This document shows positions 1 to 5,831 of a DNA stretch of 44,054 bases, in pieces; the stretch's first letter is position 1, and each line of letters starts with the position of its first letter. The position numbers were made by a program, and so were the translations under genes. This DNA is from a virus. Location: positions 1 through 44,054 of IMG/VR virus record IMGVR_UViG_3300045739_000107. One strand, written 5' to 3'. Under the pieces are notes generated by a model. That model ran no database searches. It was not told the origin of the DNA and was given only the letters and a program-made list of their open reading frames with translations.

Positions 1-82
1 GAGGTCTCCGACGAGGTCTCCGACGAGGTCTCCGACGAGGTCTGCGGACGCGTCGGACGAGGTCTGCGACGAGGTCTGCGAC
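1..82. repeat. 12-bp tandem repeats at window edge
   Basis: Direct repeats of GAGGTCTCCGAC (three perfect copies, 1-36), one interrupted copy (37-58), then two copies of the variant GAGGTCTGCGAC (59-82). The array begins at base 1, so it may continue outside the window. It could be an iteron-like or terminal repeat array, or the end of a repetitive gene; no start codon and ribosome site accompany it here. The rest of 83-312 holds no supported gene. Confidence 0.75.
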
Positions 83-123
83 CCCCCCGCGGGTGACACT
101 TCCGCCCGCCGCCGCCGCCGGAG

Positions 124-142
124 GGGTTTAAGCGTCAAACCC
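124..142. other. Small perfect inverted repeat
   Basis: GGGTTT (124-129) and AAACCC (137-142) form a 6-bp perfect stem with a 7-base loop in otherwise gene-free DNA upstream of the first gene. There is no T-run, so it is not a convincing intrinsic terminator. It could be a protein-binding site or chance. Confidence 0.35.
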
Positions 143-312
143 GAGCTCCCTGGCACAGCAGGCCGGAGAGCTGCGCCACTTCTGTCCAAACCTGGAAAGA
201 CTGGAATCGACAGGACGGGCGGCCGGAAAGCGCGTTTCCCCGTGCACCCCCTCGAGTGGCGTGCTACTGCCGTACTACGGGACGTCCTAGGTCCCGGGAA
301 AGGTTGCCTACG

Positions 313-681
313 ATGAAGCTCACCCCCAGTCAGGCCCGCACGCTCCTCCGCCTCCTTGCGGAGAGCGGACGGACGAACCCGCGCGCGTTGACCACCGACC
401 AGCGCGCGCTTGTCGGGGCGCTGCGGAACCACGCATCGGCCGAAGACCCCCCGCCGGTCGCGACCGGGCCTGCTGCCCTGGTCGGTCCCACGTCCCCCTT
501 CGACTCCCTCCCCGCCGTCGTGCTCATCCGCACGGACTACGGCACCCCGGCCCTTCCCGTGGTCTGGATCCACGAGACGGCGCGCGACGCGGCCGACCAC
601 GCGGCCGAGATGCGGGGTTGCTGGGACCCAGCCGCCTTGTTCGTGGTTGACGCCGCCGTCCGGCGCCGGGGGCCCAAGTGA
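313..681 (+). CDS. Hypothetical phage protein, 122 aa
   Basis: I do not recognise a family. The ATG at 313 is chosen over upstream in-frame starts because a GGGAAAGG purine run lies about 9 bases before it. The N-terminal part (MKLTPSQARTLLRLLAES) is helical with a 'TPSQARTLL' opening typical of small helical phage proteins; a proline/alanine linker around residues 35-60 leads to a hydrophobic strand-rich C-terminal half (AVVLIRTDYG, LPVVWIHET). It is the first gene of a tightly coupled rightward run and overlaps the next gene by GTGA. No membrane segment or signal peptide is visible. Confidence 0.6.
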   Translation: MKLTPSQARTLLRLLAESGRTNPRALTTDQRALVGALRNHASAEDPPPVATGPAALVGPTSPFDSLPAVVLIRTDYGTPALPVVWIHETARDAADHAAEMRGCWDPAALFVVDAAVRRRGPK

Positions 682-1028
682 CGGCCCCGCGTCGAGACGA
701 CGGCGGACGCCCGTGGTGGCGCTCCGTGGTGTGCGCCCTGCTGTCCACGGGTGTCGGTCTCGCCGTCCACGCCACCCGCGGCATCCCAGCCGAGCATCGG
801 GCACAGGCGTGGGCGGAGGGCTGCGCTTTCGCACTGGGCATGGTTCCGCCGGCCCGCTGGTCCGACGGCGTCGAGGTCCCTGGCCAGCCCCCGACGGACG
901 AACGGTACCGCGAGCGCTGGATCCGCTACGTGCGCGAGGTCGAGCGGGCCTGCCGTGAGGAGTCAACCGCCATCGCGCTACAGCGCGCTTTCGCCGACTT
1001 TGAGCGCCTCACGGGGGGTGAGTCATGA
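678..1028 (+). CDS. Hypothetical protein with hydrophobic N-terminus, 116 aa
   Basis: The GTG start overlaps the previous stop (GTGA) and the gene ends in an ATGA overlap with the next, so all three are translationally coupled. Residues about 14-33 (RSVVCALLSTGVGLAVHATR) are hydrophobic and could be a single membrane segment or signal anchor; the rest is helical and charged (ERYRERWIRYVREVERACREE). No catalytic motif is seen. A small membrane-anchored accessory protein is the most I can say. Confidence 0.6.
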   Translation: MTAPRRDDGGRPWWRSVVCALLSTGVGLAVHATRGIPAEHRAQAWAEGCAFALGMVPPARWSDGVEVPGQPPTDERYRERWIRYVREVERACREESTAIALQRAFADFERLTGGES

Positions 1029-1330
1029 CGCGCCCCAAGGGCACCCCCACACATACGAACCTGTACGCGCTGGCCAGCATCGCGGCCGGCCGCGAGCGCT
1101 TCTCGCGCCGCATCGCGCGCGTGGACGCGCCGCACGTTCGCCGATGCATCGCCGCCGGGCTCCTCGAGATCGACGGCGCCGATCTCGTTCTTACCCCCGC
1201 CGGCATCGCAGCCGTCAACCTCACCGCGGCCGAGTGGAATGCCGCACGCCCGCGCGTGCGCCTCGCCGAGGTCCATCCCGATCACTGCGCCTGCCTCCAC
1301 TGTTCGTGCCGATTCCTGTCCGGCCAATAG
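1025..1330 (+). CDS. Small winged-helix-like protein, 101 aa
   Basis: The ATG overlaps the previous stop (ATGA). The middle, 'HVRRCIAAGLLEIDGADLVLTPAGIAAV' in character (residues about 37-63), has the helix plus beta-wing pattern of winged-helix proteins that end in 'GLLE...LTPAG'. The C-terminus carries an H-x-D-H-C-x-C-x2-C-x-C cluster (DHCACLHCSC, near residue 90), which could bind zinc. This suggests a small DNA-binding accessory regulator, but the fold assignment is inference from a short pattern. It is followed by a strong hairpin. Confidence 0.55.
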   Translation: MTRPKGTPTHTNLYALASIAAGRERFSRRIARVDAPHVRRCIAAGLLEIDGADLVLTPAGIAAVNLTAAEWNAARPRVRLAEVHPDHCACLHCSCRFLSGQ

Positions 1331-1342
1331 ACCGCGCTCCGG

Positions 1343-1362
1343 CGCCGGACCCCGGTCCGGCG
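1343..1362. terminator. GC-rich hairpin after the first three genes
   Basis: CGCCGGACC (1343-1351) and GGTCCGGCG (1354-1362) are perfect 9-base complements, giving in practice an 8-bp stem with a 4-base loop 12 bases after the stop at 1330. There is no T-run, so it would be a non-canonical terminator or an RNA-stabilising or attenuating structure before the 1406-2181 unit. Confidence 0.45.
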
Positions 1363-1405
1363 TCGCATGGGTGGCCTATCACCCCACACACCCCGAGGTT
1401 TCCTC

Positions 1406-1465
1406 ATGCTCTTCCGAATCCAGATCCAGCTTGACGCCGATCCCGACCTTGCGGGGGACCGATGA
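1406..1465 (+). CDS. Possible 19-aa leader peptide
   Basis: A short frame (MLFRIQIQLDADPDLAGDR) starts at an ATG preceded by a GAGG ribosome site about 8 bases upstream, and its TGA overlaps the ATG of the next gene (ATGA). It lies between the hairpin at 1343-1362 and the Gp88-like gene. It may act as a translational coupler rather than as a protein; too short for homology evidence. Confidence 0.35.
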   Translation: MLFRIQIQLDADPDLAGDR

Positions 1466-2181
1466 ACGCCCCCGCCCCGGCGATCCTCGTCGAGCGCTCC
1501 GATAACAAAAAGACCGGAGCCGTGGCCGTGACATGGGCGTCAATCGGCGCCACGTGCCCCCCGTCATGCGCTTCACTCCGGTCGGGCGCCTGCTACGCCC
1601 AAGGCTACCCTTCCGCCCACACCGTCAAGCGCCTGGATGCGGCCGCGGCCGGACTCTCCGATCTCGACGTCGCCCGAGTCGAGGCGGCCGCCATCCGCGC
1701 GGCCTTCGGTGGCGGACCGGTCCCCCGTGACCCGTCCGGCCGGCGCCTGCCGTTGCGGATCCACGTCGCGGGCGACTGCCGGACCCCCGAGGCGGCCGAG
1801 CTCCTGGCCGACGCGGCCGCCGACTGGATCGCCCGAGGCGGCGGACCAGCGTGGACCTATACGCACGCATGGCACGACGTTCCCCGGTCCGCATGGGGGC
1901 CGATCTCCGTGCTCGCGAGTCTCGACGACGCCGCCGACGTCGACGCGGCCGCGGCCCAAGGCTACCGGTGGACGGCGGTCGTGGTCCCGTCGCACGGAAT
2001 CGACCGCGCCGTCCGCACCCACGACGGCCGGACGATCCTTCCCTGTCCCGAGCAAACACGCGGGACTCCGTGCGTCGACTGCCGGGCATGCTTCCGAGCC
2101 GACGACGGCCGGACGACGATCCTTTTCGCCGCCCACGGCCAGAACCGCAAACACCACCCCAGCCTACAGGTGATCCAGTGA
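1462..2181 (+). CDS. Gp88/DUF7227-like cysteine-rich phage protein
   Basis: The 239-residue product resembles the phage Gp88/DUF7227 type: an early segment with N-K-K-T-G and then C-x3-C-x7-C (CPPSCASLRSGACYAQG, residues about 32-48), a series of short hydrophobic strands (RIHVAGDC, WTYTHAW, SVLASLDD, WTAVVVPS) and a C-terminal C-x6-C-x2-C-x2-C cluster (CPEQTRGTPCVDCRACF). The alternating strands suggest a barrel-like fold and the cysteines a zinc or Fe-S site; both are inference and no reaction is known. It is coupled to the tiny upstream frame (ATGA) and to the next gene (GTGA). Family assignment is from pattern memory, not a search. Confidence 0.6.
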   Translation: MNAPAPAILVERSDNKKTGAVAVTWASIGATCPPSCASLRSGACYAQGYPSAHTVKRLDAAAAGLSDLDVARVEAAAIRAAFGGGPVPRDPSGRRLPLRIHVAGDCRTPEAAELLADAAADWIARGGGPAWTYTHAWHDVPRSAWGPISVLASLDDAADVDAAAAQGYRWTAVVVPSHGIDRAVRTHDGRTILPCPEQTRGTPCVDCRACFRADDGRTTILFAAHGQNRKHHPSLQVIQ

Positions 2182-2420
2182 ACCCGTACGCATTCACGCG
2201 AGGCCAGCCCGTCACGTTCCCCGATGGAGTCGACGGGCTCTTCCCGTTCTACATCGGCCCCGGTACCCCCGGCGTGGTACTGCGCGACGACGGCGATCTG
2301 TTCGTGGTCGCCCTACTCGAGGATGCCTCCGGCGACTTCGACGAGTGGGGCGGTTGCCTGATCCTCGACTCCGATCACCCGTGCTACGCCGACGCGCGCC
2401 GGGCGGCGGTGGCGACGTGA
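2178..2420 (+). CDS. Hypothetical acidic protein, 80 aa
   Basis: The GTG start overlaps the previous TGA (GTGA). The product begins MNPYAFTRGQPVTFPDGVDG and has a strand-rich middle (PGVVLRDDGDLFVVALLEDA), suggesting a small beta barrel of SH3/KOW-like size, but I cannot name a family. It ends in a GTGA overlap with the next gene. No cysteine cluster, signal or membrane segment. Confidence 0.55.
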   Translation: MNPYAFTRGQPVTFPDGVDGLFPFYIGPGTPGVVLRDDGDLFVVALLEDASGDFDEWGGCLILDSDHPCYADARRAAVAT

Positions 2421-2626
2421 CCCCGCACGCGATCCGATTCTCGGCCGAGCAGTGGGCCGCCGTGGTCGCGGCCGCAGCTCGGGCGGGACTCCGCCCGACA
2501 ACGCTCGTACGCGAGCTCACCCTTGCCGCCGTGGCCCCGCACCTCGGATCCGGTGGCCGAATCGCCGCAGCGACCGGTGGGCCGATCCCGCCGGCGCTGC
2601 TCGGAGACGGGGCCGACCATGACTGA
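2417..2626 (+). CDS. Ribbon-helix-helix-like small protein
   Basis: The 69-residue product opens with MTPHAIRFSAEQWAAVVAAA followed by 'ARAGLRPTTLVRELTL'. An initial strand (IRFS) followed by two helices with a G-x-x-P-T-x-x-V-R-E turn is typical of ribbon-helix-helix (MobC/Arc-like) DNA-binding proteins. That suggests a small transcriptional regulator or DNA-binding accessory protein; the operator is unknown. It starts at GTG overlapping the previous stop and overlaps the next gene by 8 bases. Confidence 0.5.
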   Translation: MTPHAIRFSAEQWAAVVAAAARAGLRPTTLVRELTLAAVAPHLGSGGRIAAATGGPIPPALLGDGADHD

Positions 2627-2837
2627 CCTCATGCCCCATGCCCCCCGATGCGATGACGCCGTGTGCCCCGGGTGGGTTACCACGGCCGACGGCTACATCG
2701 AGGCCTGTGATGACTGTGGCCGCTACGAAGACGACCGGCACGCCGCCGTCGCCGCTCGGCAGACCCTGCACCGCCTACGCCGCATGGTCCCACGTCTCGA
2801 CGCCCGCCGGATCCGGGCGCGTCCGGTGACCCGATGA
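2619..2837 (+). CDS. Small cysteine-rich (putative zinc) protein, 72 aa
   Basis: The product has C-x4-C (CDDAVCPGW, residues 11-16) and C-x2-C (CDDCG, residues about 30-33), spaced like a zinc finger, followed by a basic helical tail (RLRRMVPRLDARRIRARP). A small zinc-binding, possibly nucleic-acid-binding, protein is inferred. The ATG at 2619 lies inside the end of the preceding gene, and its stop overlaps the next ATG (ATGA). Confidence 0.5.
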   Translation: MTDLMPHAPRCDDAVCPGWVTTADGYIEACDDCGRYEDDRHAAVAARQTLHRLRRMVPRLDARRIRARPVTR

Positions 2838-2944
2838 CTGACCCCACCGATCCGGTCCCGCTCTTCCTGCGGGTCCTCGCCCTGCTGTTCTGGCTCGTTC
2901 TGTACGCCGGGATCTTCGTCGCCCTCCACCTTCTCACCCCATAG
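2834..2944 (+). CDS. 36-aa single-span membrane peptide
   Basis: The frame starts at an ATG overlapping the previous TGA (ATGA) and encodes MTDPTDPVPLF followed by a hydrophobic run (RVLALLFWLVLYAGIFVAL) of about 20 residues, then a stop. Length and composition fit a tiny inner-membrane peptide, such as those many phages encode in accessory regions; it could contribute to lysis, but it is far from the lysis cassette. The gene is supported by coupling and by the hydrophobic segment. Confidence 0.5.
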   Translation: MTDPTDPVPLFLRVLALLFWLVLYAGIFVALHLLTP

Positions 2945-2951
2945 GACCCCC

Positions 2952-3254
2952 ATGGAACCCACGATCGTTGTCCGCTCCGAAAAAATGCCCGGCTCGTGCT
3001 GGGGCGTGTATGCCCGCGTCGTGCTGTACGACGGCGAGCCGCCCGCCGCGATCCGCCAGGATGATCCACAGATCCTCGCGGAGTGGCGCCGGTGCTCGGT
3101 CGGAGGGCTCGCGCGCCCCTCGTTCGCGCAGCGCGACCCCGCCAACCTCCCCGCCGGCGCCCGGTGCGCCTACGCCAAGGCGATCCGCGAGGCGCGCGAA
3201 ATGGCAGCCGAGCTCGAGCGGCTCGGCCGCGCCGGCCGCGCCCTGCTCGGCTAG
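2952..3254 (+). CDS. Hypothetical protein, 100 aa
   Basis: Last gene of the left rightward run. It has a strand-rich N-terminal half (MEPTIVVRSEKMPGSCWGVYARVVLY) and a helical, alanine/glutamate/arginine-rich C-terminus (KAIREAREMAAELERLGRAG). I do not recognise a family. Its TAG stop lies in the sequence CTAG at 3251-3254, whose other strand is the stop codon of the convergent RuvC-like gene, so the two coding regions overlap tail to tail by four bases. Confidence 0.55.
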   Translation: MEPTIVVRSEKMPGSCWGVYARVVLYDGEPPAAIRQDDPQILAEWRRCSVGGLARPSFAQRDPANLPAGARCAYAKAIREAREMAAELERLGRAGRALLG

Positions 3255-3862
3255 CCCTGGACGGGGGGCGGGTGGCCGCCCGGCTCGCCCCCCGTCCACC
3301 ACGTGCGCACCCGCCGAGCCGCGCGCACGGTCTGCCGGTCGAAACAGGCCGCGACGACCGCGGCCGCGTCGGCCGCGTGCTCCTCGAGCATGCCCGTAGG
3401 CCAGTCCGGTAGCGCGACCTGCGGCGCCCACCGGGCGCGCACAGCGGCGATCACGTCGCCCTTCGATGCGCTCCGTCGGCCGGTCATCGCGAGCTTTAGG
3501 TCCGGCGGGAGCGCCGTCTCGACCGGTACCGGCCCCGCCGCGGCGAGGATCACCCCGTGAGCCATCGCCGCCTTGGCGGCCGCGCCGGCGTTCCTCGGCA
3601 AGCTCAGCCCCTCCATGCACACGACGTGGGGCGCCGTCGCGAGCAGGTATTCGCGCACGTGCTCCGCGAGCTCGAGCGCCCGCCGGGCGGTGTCCTCGTG
3701 CACAAGGCGCCCCTTGCGGGCCTGCGTGCGCCACACCCCCCCGCTGAGGATCCGGTCGTTCGATCGGTCCTCGTGCAGCTCGAGCAGCGCGTACCCGCAC
3801 GACGCGAGCCCGGGGTCGAAGCCGACGACGCGGCCGCCCGACGCATAGGGAAGGCCGGTCAC
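3251..3862 (-). CDS. RuvC-like Holliday junction resolvase
   Basis: The 203-residue product has the RuvC RNase-H fold signature: VVGFDPGLASCGYAL with D16, VVCMEGLSLPRN with E84, a K-G-D-V segment near residue 134, and LEEHAADAAAVV with H162 and D165, matching the four-acidic/His catalytic set. RuvC nucleases cut four-way junctions; phage members resolve branched replication products before packaging, which fits a phage with YqaJ and RecT. The GTG at 3862 is chosen because it overlaps the previous gene's stop (GTGA); an upstream start at 3940 would run far into that gene. It ends in CTAG shared with the convergent gene. Confidence 0.9.
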   Translation of the reverse strand: MTGLPYASGGRVVGFDPGLASCGYALLELHEDRSNDRILSGGVWRTQARKGRLVHEDTARRALELAEHVREYLLATAPHVVCMEGLSLPRNAGAAAKAAMAHGVILAAAGPVPVETALPPDLKLAMTGRRSASKGDVIAAVRARWAPQVALPDWPTGMLEEHAADAAAVVAACFDRQTVRAARRVRTWWTGGEPGGHPPPVQG

Positions 3863-4158
3863 TCGATCCTCGCCGCGTGCTGGCGCGCTATCGCCTCGAG
3901 CCGGGCGCCGCGTTTCCGGGGAGCGAGGTCGAAGCCCCACGTCCGGGTCGAGCTCCTCTTCGACCTAAGGCGGTCCGGTGGCACGATCTTCCGCCGCGCC
4001 TCGCCGAGGCCGCACCCGCGGCAGCTCGAGTACCGCAGGTCGTGGTCGGGGTAGCCCCTCCGGCTCGGCTGGTTCGCGAGGTAGTGCCGTTCCGCGCAGC
4101 GCGCGAGCTTCATGTCCCCGTCGTACGTCGGGCAACCTACTTGCAGATCAGGTGTCAT
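3859..4158 (-). CDS. Small cysteine/histidine-rich protein, 99 aa
   Basis: The product starts MTPDLQVGCPTYDGDMKLARCAERHY and carries C9, C21, then a C-x2-C (SCRGCG, near residue 47), suggesting one zinc-binding site; the C-terminal half is very basic (RRKIVPPDRLRSKRSS, RKRGARLEAIARQHAARIE). A zinc-binding, nucleic-acid-interacting role next to the resolvase is plausible, but no family is recognised. It overlaps the upstream gene by 11 bases and the RuvC-like gene by four. Confidence 0.55.
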   Translation of the reverse strand: MTPDLQVGCPTYDGDMKLARCAERHYLANQPSRRGYPDHDLRYSSCRGCGLGEARRKIVPPDRLRSKRSSTRTWGFDLAPRKRGARLEAIARQHAARIE

Positions 4159-4468
4159 CGGATCTCCCCTTCAGCTGGTCCACGATCGCCGCCGCCTGCT
4201 CGGCCCCGTAGCTATCCGGTTGCCGGCCGGGCGGCTGGTAGTGTGACACGCGCAGCGGCGGACGCCTCGAGCGCGCGTTCTCGGTGCCCGGTGGGTCGAG
4301 CGGCCGGGCGAGGAGCTCGTCGAGCGCCCCGTCGTTCAGCCAGGCCGCGACCTCGACCGCCATCCTGCCCGGCCAGCTGGGCCCGATCCGGTGGTCGTCG
4401 ACCGTGACGAACCGGTGGTCCGATCTCTCGTGGTGCGGCTCGGTGCCCGCTCTCTTTCTTGACGTCAC
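4148..4468 (-). CDS. Hypothetical protein, 106 aa
   Basis: The GTG start at 4468 has an AGGAGGG ribosome site five bases upstream, a strong start for this genome. The product is basic at both ends (MTSRKRAGTEPHHERSDHRF) with a short helical centre (RMAVEVAAWLNDGALDELLARPL). I do not recognise it. It is the first gene after a 304-base gene-free stretch in the leftward repressor operon, so it may have its own promoter. Confidence 0.55.
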   Translation of the reverse strand: MTSRKRAGTEPHHERSDHRFVTVDDHRIGPSWPGRMAVEVAAWLNDGALDELLARPLDPPGTENARSRRPPLRVSHYQPPGRQPDSYGAEQAAAIVDQLKGRSDDT

Positions 4469-4772
4469 GCTGTCCCTCCTGCTACGTCCGTCTGGTCGCC
4501 CTCAGTCCTATGTGGGTCTGCGACAACCGGCGATGGCTCCCTCTGGGATGACGGGGTACCGCGAGGCCCCGTGGGCTAAGGACGGTCGACCGAGCGAGGC
4601 TGACCACCCTCCCCCCTCCGAGGCCCGGACCACGACAGCCGGAATACGGCGAGCCCGGGAGCCACCTCGACCGCTGGCCTGCGCCACTCGGTTCCCTGCG
4701 GGGGGAGACTCGAGACCACCGGCGACCGGTGGGGGGGGTTGGGGGGGGGGCGTTCCCGTCTCCCTCGCTCGG
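4469..4772. other. Gene-free stretch with long G-runs
   Basis: No convincing gene was found here; the frames on both strands are repetitive and lack good ribosome sites. At 4731-4750 there are G-runs of 8 and 10 separated by TT, with further G-runs around 4700-4706. This tract could form a G-quadruplex on the + strand, and it could be a slippage or assembly-error hotspot. It separates the two halves of the leftward operon. Confidence 0.5.
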
Positions 4773-5018
4773 CTATTCATCGCCCGGCTCCGCCCCACAT
4801 CGCCGACAGTTGCCCCGGCTGTCGAGGCGTCGGCTGCCGCAGTATCGACAGGGTGACTGCCGGGGCCGAGGTCGGCCAACGAACACCGGTGGCGTCGTCG
4901 AGTAGACGACCTTCAGCGCCTCATCGATCGTCTCGATGCGGGCGCCCTTGCGAATCCACACGCTGGTCATCGTTCCATCAGGGCGACGATCCACCTTGCG
5001 AATCCACATGCTGGTCAT
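4773..5018 (-). CDS. Zinc-ribbon protein downstream of Dam methyltransferase
   Basis: The 81-residue frame starts at ATG 5018, overlapping the methyltransferase stop (ATGA). It ends in a zinc ribbon, C-x2-C-x10-C-x2-C (CRYCGSRRLDSRGNCRRCG, residues about 57-75). The N-terminus holds a duplicated octamer, MTSMWIRK at residues 1-8 and MTSVWIRK at 17-24, so the second ATG (4970) is an equally good ancestral start. Function is unknown; a zinc ribbon coupled to a methyltransferase might bind nucleic acid. Confidence 0.6.
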   Translation of the reverse strand: MTSMWIRKVDRRPDGTMTSVWIRKGARIETIDEALKVVYSTTPPVFVGRPRPRQSPCRYCGSRRLDSRGNCRRCGAEPGDE

Positions 5019-5031
5019 CGGTCCATCAGGG
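4946..5031. repeat. Direct repeat spanning a gene junction
   Basis: Two 38-base copies (4946-4983 and 4994-5031), offset by 48 bases with two mismatches. The copy at 4994-5031 covers the end of the methyltransferase and the start codon of the zinc-ribbon gene; the copy at 4946-4983 lies inside the zinc-ribbon gene and contains a second start-like ATG in frame. Confidence 0.8.
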
Positions 5032-5563
5032 TGCAGATCCCGTGCGGAGCGAACGCCTGCCGCACGTGCCGTGGGCTGTTGCCCCAGTAGATCAGGTTCG
5101 TGTCCTGCTTCGCGCCGAGCCCCCCGGCGCCCTCCCACGCAATCCTCCGCCCCCAGAACACGATCGCGTCGGCCTCGCACCATGCCCTCTTCCACCACCG
5201 CGCCGACGTCGCGACGGGGACGGCGAACACGACGTGCGCCGCCGAGTGCTCGTCGGACCACTCCCTCGCCCGCTCCACCCACGGCATGCAGTTCCCGTAG
5301 GGCGGGTTCACGTACGTCAGGCCCCGCGTGCTCCACGGCTCGACGAGGCCATCGCCGAAGACCACGTCGCCCTCGAAGTGCCCAGCGTACTCCGGGAGCC
5401 ACACCCGCCGGACGGCGTCCACCTTCGACCACGGGTTGCTGCACGGGTCGCAGTCGATGCGCCCGTAGAACGCCCCGGCGATGAGCTCGGCGAGCCACAC
5501 CGGCGTGCAGTGGTCCTGCCGGCCCCGCTCGGGGGGGAAGAGTGCGTAGTTCGTGGTGGTCAC
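5015..5563 (-). CDS. Phage Dam-type DNA N6-adenine methyltransferase
   Basis: The 182-residue product matches the compact phage N6-adenine methyltransferase type (DNA_N-6-adenine-MTase, PF05869): an opening 'RQDHCTPVWLAELI', the D-x-D-P-C-S segment (IDCDPCSNPWS, residues 37-46) where the SAM-binding part is expected, and the catalytic NPPY motif (TYVNPPYG, N86-Y89). It would methylate adenine in phage DNA, typically as protection against restriction. It overlaps the repressor by four bases upstream and the zinc-ribbon gene downstream, so it is co-expressed with, and probably controlled by, the Cro-like repressor. Confidence 0.88.
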   Translation of the reverse strand: MTTTNYALFPPERGRQDHCTPVWLAELIAGAFYGRIDCDPCSNPWSKVDAVRRVWLPEYAGHFEGDVVFGDGLVEPWSTRGLTYVNPPYGNCMPWVERAREWSDEHSAAHVVFAVPVATSARWWKRAWCEADAIVFWGRRIAWEGAGGLGAKQDTNLIYWGNSPRHVRQAFAPHGICTLMDR

Positions 5564-5763
5564 TTTCGCAGCCCCAGGATCTCGGCAGGGTCGATGCCGG
5601 TGGCTTTCGCGAGGGCCTTCGCCGTCGTCGGCGAGGTCTCCCTCGTCCCGTGCACGGCGTGCCAGACCGTCACGTAGTGAAGCCCGGTCGCTCGAGCGAG
5701 CTCTGCGATGGCCCCCCGGCCCTTCAGATCCGCCCAGCGCCGGAGCTTCGTTTTTCTCGCCAT
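5560..5763 (-). CDS. Cro-like helix-turn-helix repressor
   Basis: The 67-residue product is the size of lambda Cro. It carries a helix-turn-helix of the XRE/LacI-like type: AIAELARATGLHYVTVWHAVHG (residues about 18-39), followed by 'TSPTTAKALAKATGIDPAEILGL', the usual last two helices. There is no extra C-terminal oligomerisation or protease domain, unlike CI. The ATG at 5763 lies about 7 bases after a TATAGT -10 box, so the message is predicted to be leaderless, as for lambda cI from PRM. It heads the leftward operon and probably represses both divergent promoters through the inverted repeats at 5774-5787 and 5797-5810. Confidence 0.85.
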   Translation of the reverse strand: MARKTKLRRWADLKGRGAIAELARATGLHYVTVWHAVHGTRETSPTTAKALAKATGIDPAEILGLRK

Positions 5764-5769
5764 GGTCCG

Positions 5770-5798
5770 ACTATAGCGCGTGCGCTTGACAGTGTCTA
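5770..5798 (-). promoter_or_regulatory. Leftward promoter of the repressor operon
   Basis: On the minus strand a TAGACA -35 box (5798-5793) and a TATAGT -10 box (5775-5770) are separated by 17 bases; each matches the sigma-70 consensus at five of six positions. The start of transcription would fall at about 5763, which is the first base of the repressor's ATG. Confidence 0.7.
5774..5787. promoter_or_regulatory. Operator 1 (imperfect palindrome)
   Basis: TAGCGC-GT-GCGCTT is a palindrome with one mismatch and shares its half-site with the perfect palindrome at 5797-5810. It covers the end of the leftward -10 box and the rightward -35 box. Centre-to-centre distance to the second site is 23 bp, about two helical turns. 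Confidence 0.6.
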
Positions 5799-5814
5799 GC
5801 GCCGGCGCTATGGT
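5786..5814 (+). promoter_or_regulatory. Rightward early promoter
   Basis: A perfect TTGACA -35 box (5786-5791) and a TATGGT -10 box (5809-5814) are separated by 17 bases. It drives the early run starting at 5832. Its spacer contains the palindrome TAGCGCCGGCGCTA, and it overlaps the leftward promoter, so polymerase binding at the two must be mutually exclusive. Confidence 0.8.
5797..5810. promoter_or_regulatory. Operator 2 (perfect palindrome)
   Basis: TAGCGCCGGCGCTA is a perfect 14-bp palindrome between the -35 and -10 boxes of the rightward promoter; it also overlaps the leftward -35 box. A dimer of the Cro-like protein encoded next to it is the likely ligand (inference from position). Confidence 0.7.
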
Positions 5815-5831
5815 CGACCTGAGGTGCAGTC

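Noticed and set aside
4508-4879. 123-residue minus-strand frame in the gap before 4773
   Set aside because: It overlaps the supported zinc-ribbon gene in another frame, has low-complexity sequence and no ribosome site.
4739-5677. 312-residue plus-strand frame over the methyltransferase
   Set aside because: It is antisense to the Dam-type gene and the repressor and has shadow-like composition.
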